Source of the DNA: Ooceraea biroi
Taxonomy: Eukaryota > Arthropoda > Insecta > Hymenoptera > Formicidae
Length of the DNA: 64,000 nucleotides
NCBI RefSeq assembly: GCF_003672135.1
Contig: NC_039514.1
Coordinates: 9,599,787 to 9,663,786 of the forward strand
Direction of reading: 5' to 3'
Shown here in pieces: positions 23,587 through 35,450 of the stretch. Position 1 is the stretch's first letter, and the number at the start of each line of letters is the position of its first letter. The notes beneath the pieces are model-generated. The model made no database searches. It worked only from the letters and a program-made list of their open reading frames with translations, and had not been told where the DNA came from. Made by a program: the position numbers and the translations under genes.

Positions 23587-25457
23587 GTGAGTCAGCTGTT
23601 GACGTTCTTTCGAGGGCGCTTTTGCCTTAGCTAGTCGACAATTATCGGTCAAGTCGACTGACCAACCAACGACTACGACGACAACAACGACAATAATGAG
23701 CAATATAAAGTCATCCGAACGGCCGAATTGATGTCGCGGGGTCGACGAAAAATCGCCTGCGTCTTCGTAAATATCGGCGTTATCGACGCGGCGGAAACGC
23801 TCGAAATCTGACCCGATCCTTGTATGCGCATTATACGACCTGTATCATCGGTATCGTCACGTAATCCGGGACCACGGTGTGCGTGCGTGTGCGTGTCGAT
23901 CATGGTAAACACATCTCGTGTCTCTCTTGTTCGCTTTCTCCCTCTCTCTTTGAAGTCGACAAGCCGACTATTTGCAAAACATTGTAGCAGAAGAATCTAT
24001 TCGGGAACGTCAGCACTTGAATTTTTAAGCAGCGAGTTGCCGATCATGTGGGCGTGCCCAGAAGCGGCGAAGATACTTTTGTGGCCGAGTGCTCTTGGTA
24101 TTCTTACCTTTGGGTGCTAGTCAGCAGTCGTCGTCACCTGTAGGAGTCAACAACGAATAGAAAGTATCGGTGTGGGACTTGGAATGTTGCATCGAGATCC
24201 GATCCGATTTTTAAACGAATGATAATCCTGATTGCGTGCATGCTATGAGCGATATTAATTACTCTGGGACCGCGTTGTATCGAGTTCCATTTATAATTAG
24301 ATCTCGCGAGTCACGCTCGTGCCCTCGCGGCCTTCGGTGGATCGTAATGCGAATCGTCGGTAGATCGTAATGCGAAATCGATCTTTTGCTTGCCGCGCTC
24401 GGTACGGGAGTTTTGCAAGAATCGCTCGATGCGATTAGAAAAGCGCAAATATTATTATCATCTCCTTTTTGTTACGAGTAAACAGTAACGTACTTGTTGT
24501 GAATCGATAAGCCGTCAGTGTTACGATTTCGCCTGTAGATTATCAGTGCGGCGTTGCTTGTGGAACTGCGAAACATCAAATCTGAAAAAGCTGTCGGTCA
24601 AGAAAAAAGAAAGAGAGGAAAAAGAAGAACAATAGCAATAATTAGATCTCGAGATTGAATTGCTACGTGGTTCTGTCAGATATTCTCACAAAATTTTTCC
24701 GCGGGCGAGATGCGTTCGCAACTCCTCTCGTGGAAAATCCTTTGCAAGAGGGAAACGTGAAACTGTTTTTGCGTTTTGAGTGAAGGCACATTTCATTCAT
24801 GCACTTCTGAATGCTGAATGCTGAATGATAATACGAAGTTAATTGTGGAGCATGCTGCGATGATTAATTCGCCCGGTCCGGGGCCCGATATCTACGCACG
24901 AAAAACAATCGATCCGCTCATAATTACGCACTAGATAACGAGCGGCATGCTTTTCGATAAGCCCGTTGCGCGAGTGAGCGCGCGCGCGATACACGCTGGC
25001 GTAATTCTGCTCTCTCGCTCGTCGAAACGCGATATTTCACGTGGTTGTAATGTAATTGCGATCGCGACACCTGAATTATTCGCAGCGAGAGCCAATTACG
25101 CGTCGCCGACCGTCGATGACTTTTCGCGATGAACATTTCAGCTCCGCTCGTGCCACTCGCGCCCCCGCGCTCCATGTTTGATCCCTTTGATTTAATCTGC
25201 CTCACATGCGAAACAATTAATTATTTTTATCGATAAAGTGCGACCGATGATGGGATACACCATGGCGGGAATATCGCGCAGCGCTTCGCATGCGGAGCGT
25301 AATTATCGAAATATTAAAAGCGAATCGCGTGCCGGCCGAACTCCGCACGGACACTCCGGATATTCGCAGTTTTTGCGAGAGTCGCTCTGCAGGAGAACCT
25401 GTGGTTTTTTTTCAATCATTTAATATTTGTCATGGCAAACCTTGTTTTATGTATTCA

Positions 25458-25460
<3 letters not shown>
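23587..25460. other. Non-coding stretch, nothing recognised
   Basis: Only short open frames without domains are present. Confidence 0.4.

Positions 25461-25502
<42 letters not shown>
25461..25502. repeat. (AT)21 microsatellite
   Basis: It is an uninterrupted AT run directly left of the stem-loop at 25510. Confidence 0.95.
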
Positions 25503-25507
<5 letters not shown>

Positions 25508-25509
25508 GT

Positions 25510-25629
25510 AGGTTGAATCAACAACATACAGAATAAATTCACGTTACAATTATATAAAATATGTATACAATTATGCACATTTTAAAATTCCGTAACGTGA
25601 ATTTATTCTGTATGTTGTTGATTCAACCT
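25510..25629. repeat. 120 bp stem-loop with perfect 38 bp arms
   Basis: The arm 25510-25547 (from AGGTTGAATCAACAAC to TTCACGTTAC) is exactly complementary to 25592-25629, around a 44 bp AT-rich loop. It is probably a short foldback MITE; it could also make a transcribed hairpin. Confidence 0.88.
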
Positions 25630-25965
25630 CGCAAAAGCTGCTTCTACGTTGACATTCCACATTGCGGCACAGCATAACGTTCAGATATGTTATTAGAATT
25701 GCACAGTATTATATAAATGAGTGACTCTTATGCAAAGTCGATTTCTCGCTAAAATAACCGTGTACAAATATGAGAATTGCTTCAAAGTTTAGAGTATTTC
25801 TGGTAACGCTATTTTGCTTCGCAGACCATAATGAGCTGTTGATAACGCGATTACAATCTACGTGGGAATTATACTCAATGTTTTAGTCGTCGATGAAAAC
25901 TTGATCGAGCGTGTTTTATCATTAATGAACTTATTTCCAAAAATTGTGTTTATATATATATTCTA

Positions 25966-27256
25966 TTGGGTTGGCCAAAAAGTAATTGCGTTTTTTTTTA
26001 TATAAATAAAAGGCGAATTTTTCATGGGAAACAAAAACTTTATTAAACAATATATTGTCCATTTTGTTTGATTATCTTTTGCCATTTTTCAGGCAACTTC
26101 ATGATTCCGCGCTCAAAAAAGTTCTTATCTTTTTCAGCAAAAAACAATTCCAAGAACGATTTGATATCCTCATCAGCAGTAAAGGTTTACCATTCAAGGC
26201 GTTTTGCAAAGAACGAAACGAATGGTAATCTGATGGTGCCAGGTCTGGCGAATATGGTGGATGTGGTAACATCATGGTAACACATCCCATCCAAGCTGCA
26301 ACAATTTTTCACGAGTGACCAAACATGTACGTGGTCTAGCGTTATCATGGTGAAACACAACACCTTTGCGATTCACCAATTTTGGACGTTTCTGTTTGAT
26401 GGCATCATTTAATTTATCCAGTTGACGACAGTATACGTCTGAATTAATGGTTTGATTCCTTGCAAGCAACTCAAAATACACAATACCTTTAAAGTCCCAC
26501 CAGACTGACAGCATAATCTTTCTTTGGTGAATATCTGCTTTTCAAGTGCTTTGAGCAGGTTTATCACGCTTGCTCCACGATCTTTTTCGTTTGACGTTGT
26601 TGTAGACGATCCATTTTTCGTCGCCTGTTATCATACGTTTCAAAAATGGATCATTTTCCTCACGTTTCAAAAGAGAATCGCAGATGTCAATACGCTTAGT
26701 GAGATGAATTTCTTTGAGCTCATGTGGTACCCAAATATCGAGTTTATTAATGTATCCAAGTCGTTTTAAATGGTTTTCAACACTCGATTTCGATATGTTA
26801 AGATTCTCAGCAATCTCTCGTGTCGTTAAACGCCGATTGGAATCGATCAGTGCCTTTATTTTGTCATCATCAATTTCGATTGGCCTTCCTGAGCGTGGTG
26901 CATCTTTCACATTAAAATCTCCAGATCGAAATTTAGTAAACCAATTTTGACACTGCCGCAGCTTTAAAGCATCTTCGCATCAGATAACTTTTTATGAGCT
27001 TGCACAGCGTTTTTCCCTTTTCGGAAGTAATAAAACAAAATATGGCGAAAATGTTCTTTTTGATTTTCCATTTAGAAATCGACGGCAAAGAAACAATTGT
27101 TAACGAAATCGTGTACTTTCTTTTTCTAAAACAAGCTTGAACTGTGAGTTGTTAACCTACATAATGAATTTGCGGTTTAGAATGAAGTTAGTTACATTTC
27201 AAGACATGTATGTCCATCTATTGTAAAAAAACGCAATTACTTTTTGGCCAACCCAA
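25966..27256 (-). mobile_element. Full-length mariner transposon
   Basis: The element is 1,291 bp, typical of mariner. It has ~31 bp inverted repeats starting TTGGGTTGGCCAAAAAGTAA at both ends and a TA on each side (25964-25965, 27257-27258). The transposase lies on the minus strand and is broken, so the copy is non-autonomous but structurally complete at its ends. Confidence 0.95.
26099..27070 (-). pseudogene. Mariner transposase, frameshifted
   Basis: The minus-strand reading starts at ATG 27070 (MENQKEHFRHILFYYFRKGK) and stops early after a frameshift near 26985. A second frame (26910-26542) carries the helix-turn-helix region (REIAENLNISKSSVENHLKR) and the first catalytic aspartate in TGDEKW (codon 26620-26622). 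The next frame carries the second in HHDNARPR (26344-26346). The third is in YSPDLAPSDYH (26228-26230). The two last aspartates are 34 codons plus 11 extra bases apart, so a small duplication (TTACCATGATGTTACCA) disrupts a DD34D mariner site. At least three breaks make it inactive. Mariner enzymes cut and paste DNA at TA sites in the nucleus. Confidence 0.93.
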
Positions 27257-27258
27257 TA

Positions 27259-27641
27259 CAATATATTTAAAATATAAATTTTCTTCTTATATTTTTCTAA
27301 CAATATTGACTCGACGAGAGTCGCACATGAGCTCTTCAATTTATACTTTTCTTTTTCTCCTTGTTAGTCCATGCAACCTGTAGCAAAATTAGAAAGACAA
27401 AAGTGCATGGCGCCGCCAGCGCGAGAAGATTAATTGTTAACGTGTGCGGATTCGTGCCAAGTATCACGTCGATCTTATGCTAGTCGTGTCATTGCGCATG
27501 GCGCGTATGTGTATGTGAATATGACTGATAAAAAGCACCAACACTCGCATCGAAAGGTTAGTCGATCTAACGGAGAAACTACATCGTATACGTTTATAAA
27601 ACAAATATATATCTCTCTCCTTCTCTCTTTCTCTTTCCTCT
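27259..27641. other. Non-coding stretch
   Basis: It ends in a pyrimidine-rich tract (27610-27640) that is also present, inverted, beyond 31051. Nothing else is recognised. Confidence 0.4.
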
Positions 27642-27989
27642 CGAACGTTTCCAATTTGCAACCTCGAAGTTGCTGCCGGTAGAAACGGCGCGATACGCCT
27701 TTCACTGCGAGTACGGATAGTGCGGAAACTCGAGTATTTTAACATTCCGTACCCACTGTGTCGTTATCACGGACTCGGAGTCCAATGCATCCGGGATACG
27801 CGGATTAAATTGTGCCCAAATTGCAAGAGGACTTTGCAAGAGCGTTTGGCGTTCACGGGAACGGACAAGCTTCTATGGGATTTCGCGAAACCTCTCTCGG
27901 TAAGACCCATCCAACAATTGAGGATCTCGGTTCCTGTGGATGCTTCTCCCTCGAGAAACATCCGCATTCGTCCCTCTCGAGGAAGAATT
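27642..27989 (+). repeat. Left copy of a diverged inverted duplication
   Basis: It matches the reverse complement of 30720-31051 over its whole length. Strong blocks are CGTTTCCAATTTGCAACCTC, TTTGGCGTTCACG and TTTCGCGAAACCTCTCT. Substitutions and small gaps are frequent. A 116-codon frame crosses it, but gives no known domain. Confidence 0.75.
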
Positions 27990-30719
27990 CGGATGCATCG
28001 CGAATTTAAAGAGATTCAACCGCGATTAATCCAGTCCCACTGCACGTACGAGGCACGATTCAAACCCTAAACGCGCGTTGCTGAAGCGTACAGCACGAAA
28101 TTGAGTGAAGAACCCTTATTTTCAGAGGATGCATCCCTCTGCTTTTCTACCACGTTTCTTTCACGTGCATCCCTTAGCGATCTCGTGAACGTTAGATTTC
28201 AGCGTCCAGTGGAGCAACCGTGAGAAGAAAAGCGTCGCCGGCGTCGTTCTCAGTTTCTCGGTGGCGACGATGACGATAACGAACGAGAAACGAGAACTGA
28301 GGCACGAGCCCGAGCCCAGCTTATCAGCTCGTTATCGTTATCGCACCAAGTTATGAATGGGCGGAATCGTGTCGAGGGGGACCAGCGACTTTAACTCGGA
28401 TGTATCTGTCTCTTTTCTCCTTTTCTATTTCCCCTTTGCGTGATACGTATAACAAACCGTCGGTAGAAAAATCGACGTAGAAGCAACGAACGTCGATCGT
28501 AAGTCGATCTCGCCGGCCTATCGGTAAAGATAATAGCATAGAGGCGAATGCCTCTCGGCGCGTTGTATTTAAAGGAACGCCGTTTCATGTTCTAATCGGA
28601 GCGTGACGCATCGCTGCGTTACGCCTGATCTCTTTTTACGACGCGCGTACGATAACTCAATTATACACAGAATACAGATAGAAGCTATAATAAAATAACT
28701 ATGTAATAATGGCATTTTGCCGGATTTAATCCTCGGTGCATCCACTGGGTTAGCGTAACCGATTTTCGAAGTCGCGGCATTTGAACACGCTTCGAGCAGG
28801 GGCGCTGAAGCTTGGGGAGAAAAACTTGTCTATCCCCTCTACAATTTCCCTGCTTAGCAGCTTAGTGCGCCAAGAGCTATCGAGCTGTGAGTTTTGGAAA
28901 TGCATGCTCGGATTACGCTAACCTGTGGATGCAAATCGTCAGAAACTCCCGATTTACAGAAATGTAAGTAGAAGTGATTAATTGGATTATTTGTGATTTG
29001 TGTCATGAATGTACATCATAAAAAGTGATTTAAATCAATTTTATATTTAGTGTTTTTATTGTCGGAAATTATTGTGTGAAAGGAATTGGAGGTTATTTGT
29101 CGCTTAGCGCCTAATTTCAGGGTACCATTTTTAGCAGCAGTTTTTAAATAAAGTGATGAGTTATTTTTAATAAGAAGCAGTAAATCAATATTTTTTTAAT
29201 TATATTTTATAAATATATTCATGTAATTTTGTGGTTTCTTATAGAAAAACGAAGTCAGCGTGGCCTAGTAATAGCACGTGGCTTGGTGTCGCTTGGCGCT
29301 CTACGCTTGGCGTCACTTCGGAGCAGTCTTTGTTTTTCGATAGTTTTATTAGTTTATATTTTATAATACCCGATAATTTTATAATTTTACCAAGCAAAAC
29401 AACAAAATTAAAACTATAATGCCTTTTCTCTTAGTAAGCTGCCATTTTTTATCCGCCATTTTTAATTAATACTAAGATTATTGTAATTAATGTAAATTGT
29501 TAATATTTACCGTAGAATAACGATAGAAGTACTTTTTTTATTTTTATTAAAATTTAAAGATTTTCGGTAATTAGTTTCAGTAAAACTCAAAAATCACTTA
29601 TTTTTATTTCCTCAAAAAAATATACTTCTTGGAACTGATCCTAAAATCGCCTTTATTTTCTTAAAGTTTAATTCATTAACTGTTGATTTATCATTAATAA
29701 AACCTTTTTTTATTTATTTTTAACAAACATACGAGATGTTCAAAAAAAGAACATTTTTTCACACTTTTTTCCAATCTAGTTTTATTTATTGTAAAATATC
29801 TTTTGTGATACAACTGTTTCGACTTTTTATCTGAGATATTCTTTTTCTTGAATCTTCAAACTATCAACTTAAAACAAAAATTTTTTAAATCGCTGAATTA
29901 TAACCGGAGATATAAGCAAAAGAAAACGCCGGGTTAAGAATACTCGAGTAAATGCAGATTGTGAGTTTTTTTAAGTGTGTGCACTGAGGGTTAAGGTCGA
30001 TCACTGCATCCCGATCGGTCACTGCGAATCGTCCGTGTATGGCGATCCGCGTTTCCGATTTTGCATGATAAGTTCGGGGTAAAAAAGAAGGCAGATAAAT
30101 GCCACCCAATCTCACGTTGACGAGAACGTGTCGTTGCGAACCAATTTTTGGGACCGGTGAGAGACACAGAGGAACGTTGTTCCAGGAGGTTGCCTCATTC
30201 GTTTCTGCCTCTTGTTCTCCGTGCGATGCCATCCAAAATCAATATCCAGGTTTTCACTCGACACATCAGAAAATCCAATCGAAAAGCATCGATAAACCGA
30301 ACGCTCGTACGATCGCCGCGATGCGTAACGAAACGCCAAATAACGCTACCGAGATAAGCTCACGGGATAGGAATATTATCAACCATTACTCTCTGTCAGT
30401 TTTACGCACGTGCGCGCGGGGGACGAGAAGGAGCGGTAATTGTAGTGCACATTATGCGCCCTGACATACAACGAGGAACGTGGCACGAAGCGTTGCGGCT
30501 CGAGGCAACAAACTTGCTGGAACGTGGCAATAAGTAAAGGCCAGCAATGCAACGCGGGGTGCATTCGTGTATCCACTTTGCTGCAATTACGTATTTATGC
30601 GAATCCGTGAGAGTAGTCATTGCGATTTCTCGCGGAGCCGATGTTATTTGCGCGCGTCGATGCATCGTCGCGGATGAGACGACGAGCCCGCAAACAGAAA
30701 GAGGGAGAGAGACAGAGAG
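27990..30719. other. Non-coding interval between the inverted copies
   Basis: 28640-29950 is AT-rich and poor in CG, unlike its flanks. A small inverted-repeat element sits at 28737-28933. I recognise no coding exon. Confidence 0.4.
28737..28933. repeat. 197 bp segment with ~24 bp inverted ends
   Basis: TGCATCCACTGGGTTAGCGT at the left pairs with ACGCTAACCTGTGGATGCA at the right, with about three mismatches or gaps. The middle does not pair. It is MITE-like in size, but the target duplication is not clear. Confidence 0.5.
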
Positions 30720-31051
30720 AAATTCTTCCTTGAGAGGGAGAAATGCGGATACTTCACGAGAAGACGCGTCCACGGGAACCGGGACACTCGATCGTCCTGC
30801 GGGTGTTTCCCAGAGAGGTTTCGCGAAACCCCATAGAAACTTCTCCGTTCTCGTGAACGCCAAACACTCTTGCGAGTCCTCTCGCAAGTACCGCAATTTG
30901 GACACGATTTAATCTGCGTGTCCCGGACACGCACGTAGGACGCAGTGGGAGATACGTAATGTTAAAATATCGAGTTTATGCGTTATCTGTCCTCGCAGTG
31001 AAAGGCGTTTCTATCGGCGGCAACTTCGAGGTTGCAAATTGGAAACGTTCG
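30720..31051 (-). repeat. Right copy of a diverged inverted duplication
   Basis: It is the reverse-complement partner of 27642-27989. Read on the minus strand it gives peptides resembling those of the left copy (LAFTxTxKxLWxFAKPL and VPVDAS), but indels break the frame. Confidence 0.75.
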
Positions 31052-32504
31052 AAAGAGTAAGAGAGAAAAGAGAGGAAGAGAAAACATCGTACGTACATAA
31101 TTGCACGTCTAATAATATCGCAACTTGTTTCGATTCCGAATCACGAATGACGACGGCATGCCGTTAATTGGAGAGAAATATTTCCCGCGGGATTTTGTAG
31201 CAGTTTTTATCTTGATCATGCATAGATAGTCAGCTAGACATTTATCTTAATTAGAAAGTTAAACTTGGTAAAATAAACAAGATACGTGTGCATACCATAC
31301 GATTAATTGACGTTTCGAGTATTTTTACGCTATTCAGATACACTTTATCGCACAGTCAAGAAATTTTTCTCGTCTGGTTCTATCGCGTGAGTGATAGAGG
31401 AAATATCTTCATTTCATCAAAAATGTTTTTAATGAAGACGTTATTGAATTTATTCATGCGTGAAAACTAGTCCTCGGAGGTTTTCGGAAGAAGTTTCACC
31501 TCGCCGAGGTAAAAATGCTTAAATCGAGCGGCTCTGAAAGCGCGGCCTTCGAAAAACGTTGGATTTGCATAAAAATTGTTCTTCAGGGATTTCTGGATTT
31601 TCGAATTAAAAAGAGAAAAGGAGAGAGATATATATCCTAATACCGGGTTGTCACGCCGTTACCATCGTGATATATATCCCGCAAATGTCTTCAACTGAAA
31701 TTAGCTTCGTATCAAGATTTCATCTCCAGCCGAGAAGTTCCATTATTTATAATCGCATGTGCGACCAATTACGTACAAGCGAGTAGCGAGAAAATACGAG
31801 AGACGCGGTATTCCTGGAGTATTCGCGTTTTCGTCGTCCTTTTTCATCCGACGGGAATTCCTTACGGACACGGTTTAATGTAGACGGTCTGCTGGAAATC
31901 CTCGCGCGAGGATAAATGCGCGGAATAATTCTAACGCCATTCGGATCAATCGCGTCCATGCGCGCGCGATAGATCCCAACAGATCTCTCTCTCAGCTGTG
32001 AGATAGCTTGTTTTCTCATTTCGACCCGTAGAACTGATTATGGGTGGAGATCTCATACGTGTGGGATGTGCAAACATAACGAATCTACGTGCTCCCGATT
32101 ATTCCGCGAGATCGTTTTCGTATCACTTTCACGAGCCATATTTAATTTTGCGTCGGCCCTTCGAGCTTTGCGCTCACCGCCGAACACGTTTTCTATTTTC
32201 CATCCTGCACTTTGTGAAACTTTGTTCTCATCGTGCCGATGCGTGTGTGAGTTAACGCGCGTTACTACCACGTAAATAGCTGCCGAGATTAGGTACGATA
32301 ATAATGCATTTTTATACACGCTTCAGAACAGTAACAGCTGTTTTACGACGCTAGTTTCGTATGAGTTTGATAAGTTTACATACATATAGCTATCATAACT
32401 TACTCATGTGCAGTCGTTTGTTACATACATCTGTCTGGTCAATGCAAGTAGTGGGCAATTCTGTTTTTGTTAATAAATCTATCCTATTCTATAATCGTAT
32501 TGTA
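31052..32504. other. Non-coding stretch, nothing recognised
   Basis: It starts with purine-rich simple sequence that mirrors the tract before 27642. No domain-bearing frame is visible. Confidence 0.4.
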
Positions 32505-32640
32505 TTGGGTTGACCGCAAAGTCCGTGCGGATCTTTTTAAGAATTAATACAATGTTTTGCATTTGAATTTTACTGAAATTGCTCTATTGTTATACCAACA
32601 ATTTTACGTTCATTATATTCGTAAAACTTTATTTATTGCA
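32505..32640. mobile_element. Mariner end fragment
   Basis: TTGGGTTGACCGCAAAGTCC following TA (32503-32504) is a mariner-type terminal repeat. AT-rich subterminal sequence with AAGAATTAATACAA follows, the same kind as at 61259-61345. No second terminus or transposase follows; the right boundary given is approximate. Confidence 0.65.
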
Positions 32641-33395
32641 GCGAGCCTGAATTAAGTGGACGTGTGTACGTTTAACATGATTGCGTGATCCGATATCAGC
32701 GCGAAATGGAAATTGGGCGAGCGCGTGTCGCGATATAAAGTGATATGACATGTCGAATAAAAAATAGAAAAATGATTTTTTTTGCCGCGAGCGTTCTCTC
32801 TCGTGAACGCGTTTAAAAAATTTCATCCTTCGAGAAAGGGACACCTGTCAGAATTATACACGGTTGCAAATTCAATTTGCAAGGACTTTACGATACTGCG
32901 CGGAATTTACGAAGAGAAAGGGAGAGGAGGGCGTACGCAGTGCAAGAACGTTTTGCAAGACGAGGTAAATCTGTATCTAAACAGCTATTTGCGTGTGACA
33001 GTGCTGACGAGTTGACTCCTGGAGAATTTAAGGCATACGAGAAAAACCGCTTAGGTATCCGAAGGACCTTAAATACTACGTGTCCAACAATCGCGTTATC
33101 GTAAATCGAGGAGAAACACGCGCGAAAGTACACGGTCGACTTCGTTCACTAGACACAAATAACAGGTAGCGACTTGAATGGCCTGCCGTAATAGCCGTGA
33201 AATCGGATGTCGTTGACTCGGGCGTGGGATTTTTTTCATGAATGCAAAGCGCGGCGAAGACTATTATCCAACGTTTGCGATTGCCACGCAATGTGTGAAT
33301 AAAGCCGTCGCGCGCGCAGCTAATTGTTACGTGTTATGGATACACAATTAGCATACAAATGAGAGAGCAAACGGCCGTATCGCGAATGCGGTTAC

Positions 33396-33467
33396 GAAGT
33401 GAGATGAGATGAAGCGAAGTGGAATAGAATGAAATGAAGCGAAATGAAGTGAAATGAAGTGAGAAGG
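33396..33467. repeat. Degenerate GAAGT/GAAAT repeat
   Basis: Pentamer-like units (GAAGT, GAAAT, GAAGC) repeat about 14 times. Confidence 0.85.
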
Positions 33468-33579
33468 AGCGGGGCCAATCGCGCGAAGTCTGCGAAGTCG
33501 CGGGATATCCATTGGTCATGAAGAGGTATCATTGCATGTAGCGTCATTGACGCAGCATCGAATAACAGGGACGAGGTAT

Positions 33580-33622
33580 TATCGTCGTCATCCCCGTCAT
33601 CGTCGTCATCATCGTCGTGACG
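33580..33622. repeat. Imperfect (ATCGTC)n repeat
   Basis: Tandem ATCGTC/GTCATC units are interrupted by CCCC. Confidence 0.75.
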
Positions 33623-35369
33623 CGATTATCACGCGAGAGATCCGTTATGAAGTCGACACACGATGGAAACTGCCGTCGCCGTCGCCGCCGCCGCCACTCC
33701 GCGTATAGATCGTTGACTGAATCTCAGCTTTCATCCTTGACGCTGACTCGTCGTCGACCCCACTGGCTGACCACGGTTTGCGGTTTACGACGCGAGCCAC
33801 CGTGCTGCAACCGCAGCATCACGGGCTGCGACCGTCACCTTTCTCATACTCGGTTGCCACCGGGGGACAGGTTTATTTTTATTAATCGGCTACCCTTCTG
33901 AGCACGTCGACGGGACGAAAAGAGGATCGGAGGGACGGAAACGCGTGGCGGAATGAAGTATCGACCGTCCCGTTACGTGTGCACAAGGGGATAACAATGG
34001 GGAAGAATTGAATTTGCACGAGTCGTCGAGGAAGTGGAACTATCGATTGCGAGCGCGATACATCACTCCTCTCTGTCTCTCTTTTTCACGTTTTCGTTTA
34101 AACGGAGCAATCTATTTTTTCCTGTTCCATTCATGTGCTCCATTTTTTTTGTAGGGCATACAGGCAATACGCGTTTTTTCCAGAGTGATTTTATTCGCCG
34201 TCGGTCGTTCTTTGTCGTTTTCCTTTTTCCGGTATCGGCGTGCACATAAACGACATTGCATCGAGGATCGATCGTGAAAAACCGATGCTCTCAAACGTTG
34301 ATAAAAGCAGAGCAACCCCCGATACTGCATTCTTACCGGAATACCCGTAACTCCATTCCGCGTTCTTCATGTCGGAGCCGACTCTTTGTGTACGCGCGTT
34401 TACGCACTGAGTGCGTATCTTTTTTTTATTTCCTCTTCCAGCTGAGTGCCGCGGCAAATCGCGCAGTGCCCCAGTGACTTCGGCTCGTTCATTCTTATCT
34501 CCATCCGAAGCGAAACGAAACGTGCATGCTGCTGCGGCGCGCGCGTTTTTGATCGATCCCGCAGTGTTCGCATCGCGAAGCGAGAACGGGGGAGGCAATA
34601 TAAAAAGAAGAATAAATTAGTATCGCACAGTGGACAGGCCCGGCGAATTTAACGGCGCGCGACGCGACGTTATTGATTCCCTCTCGCGCGCGCGAGTCCG
34701 ATTGCTCGCCGCGCATCGCTGGATTTCCCGGCGTAATCACGCTCGGACGGACGTTGCTCGTCTCGTTTTATTCCGGGATTTGTACCTGCATTCACACAGC
34801 GGCCGGTTCCTCGTGTCCCACTTGGATGGAAACGACGCTCGTCACATCCGGTGGAAGTTGCGATGCTCTTTTCTCGATGCTTCTCACTCTTCGACGAAGT
34901 TCGCCGGCAGCGAAAAACGTTGGCGAGAAGAACATTAAGGACCGAGACAAGCGAGTTGCACGAGAGTTTTGCCTGATTAGAGGGAGGACCGATGGCACGC
35001 CTTTTCCGCCCTGTTTACTAGGGAAAGTTAAATTGCGCGATATCCTTCGGCCGGATGTATCGCGGCGCAAGCGAATGCCGATTGCCCGATACCGCGGGTA
35101 CACCCGCCACCGATCGATCGACGTTAGTTACGTGATCAATCGAGCTCTTTGTTTGCCCGCGCAAACAATTTCACGCGCGAGGTAAACGCAAGCTCGGCCG
35201 AGGTCGGGCGTTTTCGAATGGAAACGAGACGCGGTATCGTCTGGATGCTGGTCCTGCAAGCGCAGCGGTATCAGCAACCGTGCCAGCTACCGCTGTAACG
35301 CTGAATTTGTTTTCATCTTTTTTATTTTTTATTTTTCATTAATTGATTCATCGCGCGGCATCGTGTTTC

Positions 35370-35450
35370 GATGGTGATGTTGGTGAGATGGTGGTGGTGG
35401 TGTTGGTGATAGTGATGATGGTACTTGCGGTGGTGGTGGTAGTGATGGTG
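35370..35450. repeat. Imperfect (GGT)n/(GAT)n repeat
   Basis: GGTGGTGGT and GATGATGG blocks alternate over about 80 bp. Confidence 0.88.

Noticed and set aside
34424..34620. Strong acceptor followed by a possible terminal exon with AATAAA
   Set aside because: The sequence after it codes for nothing recognisable and no upstream donor exon can be assigned.
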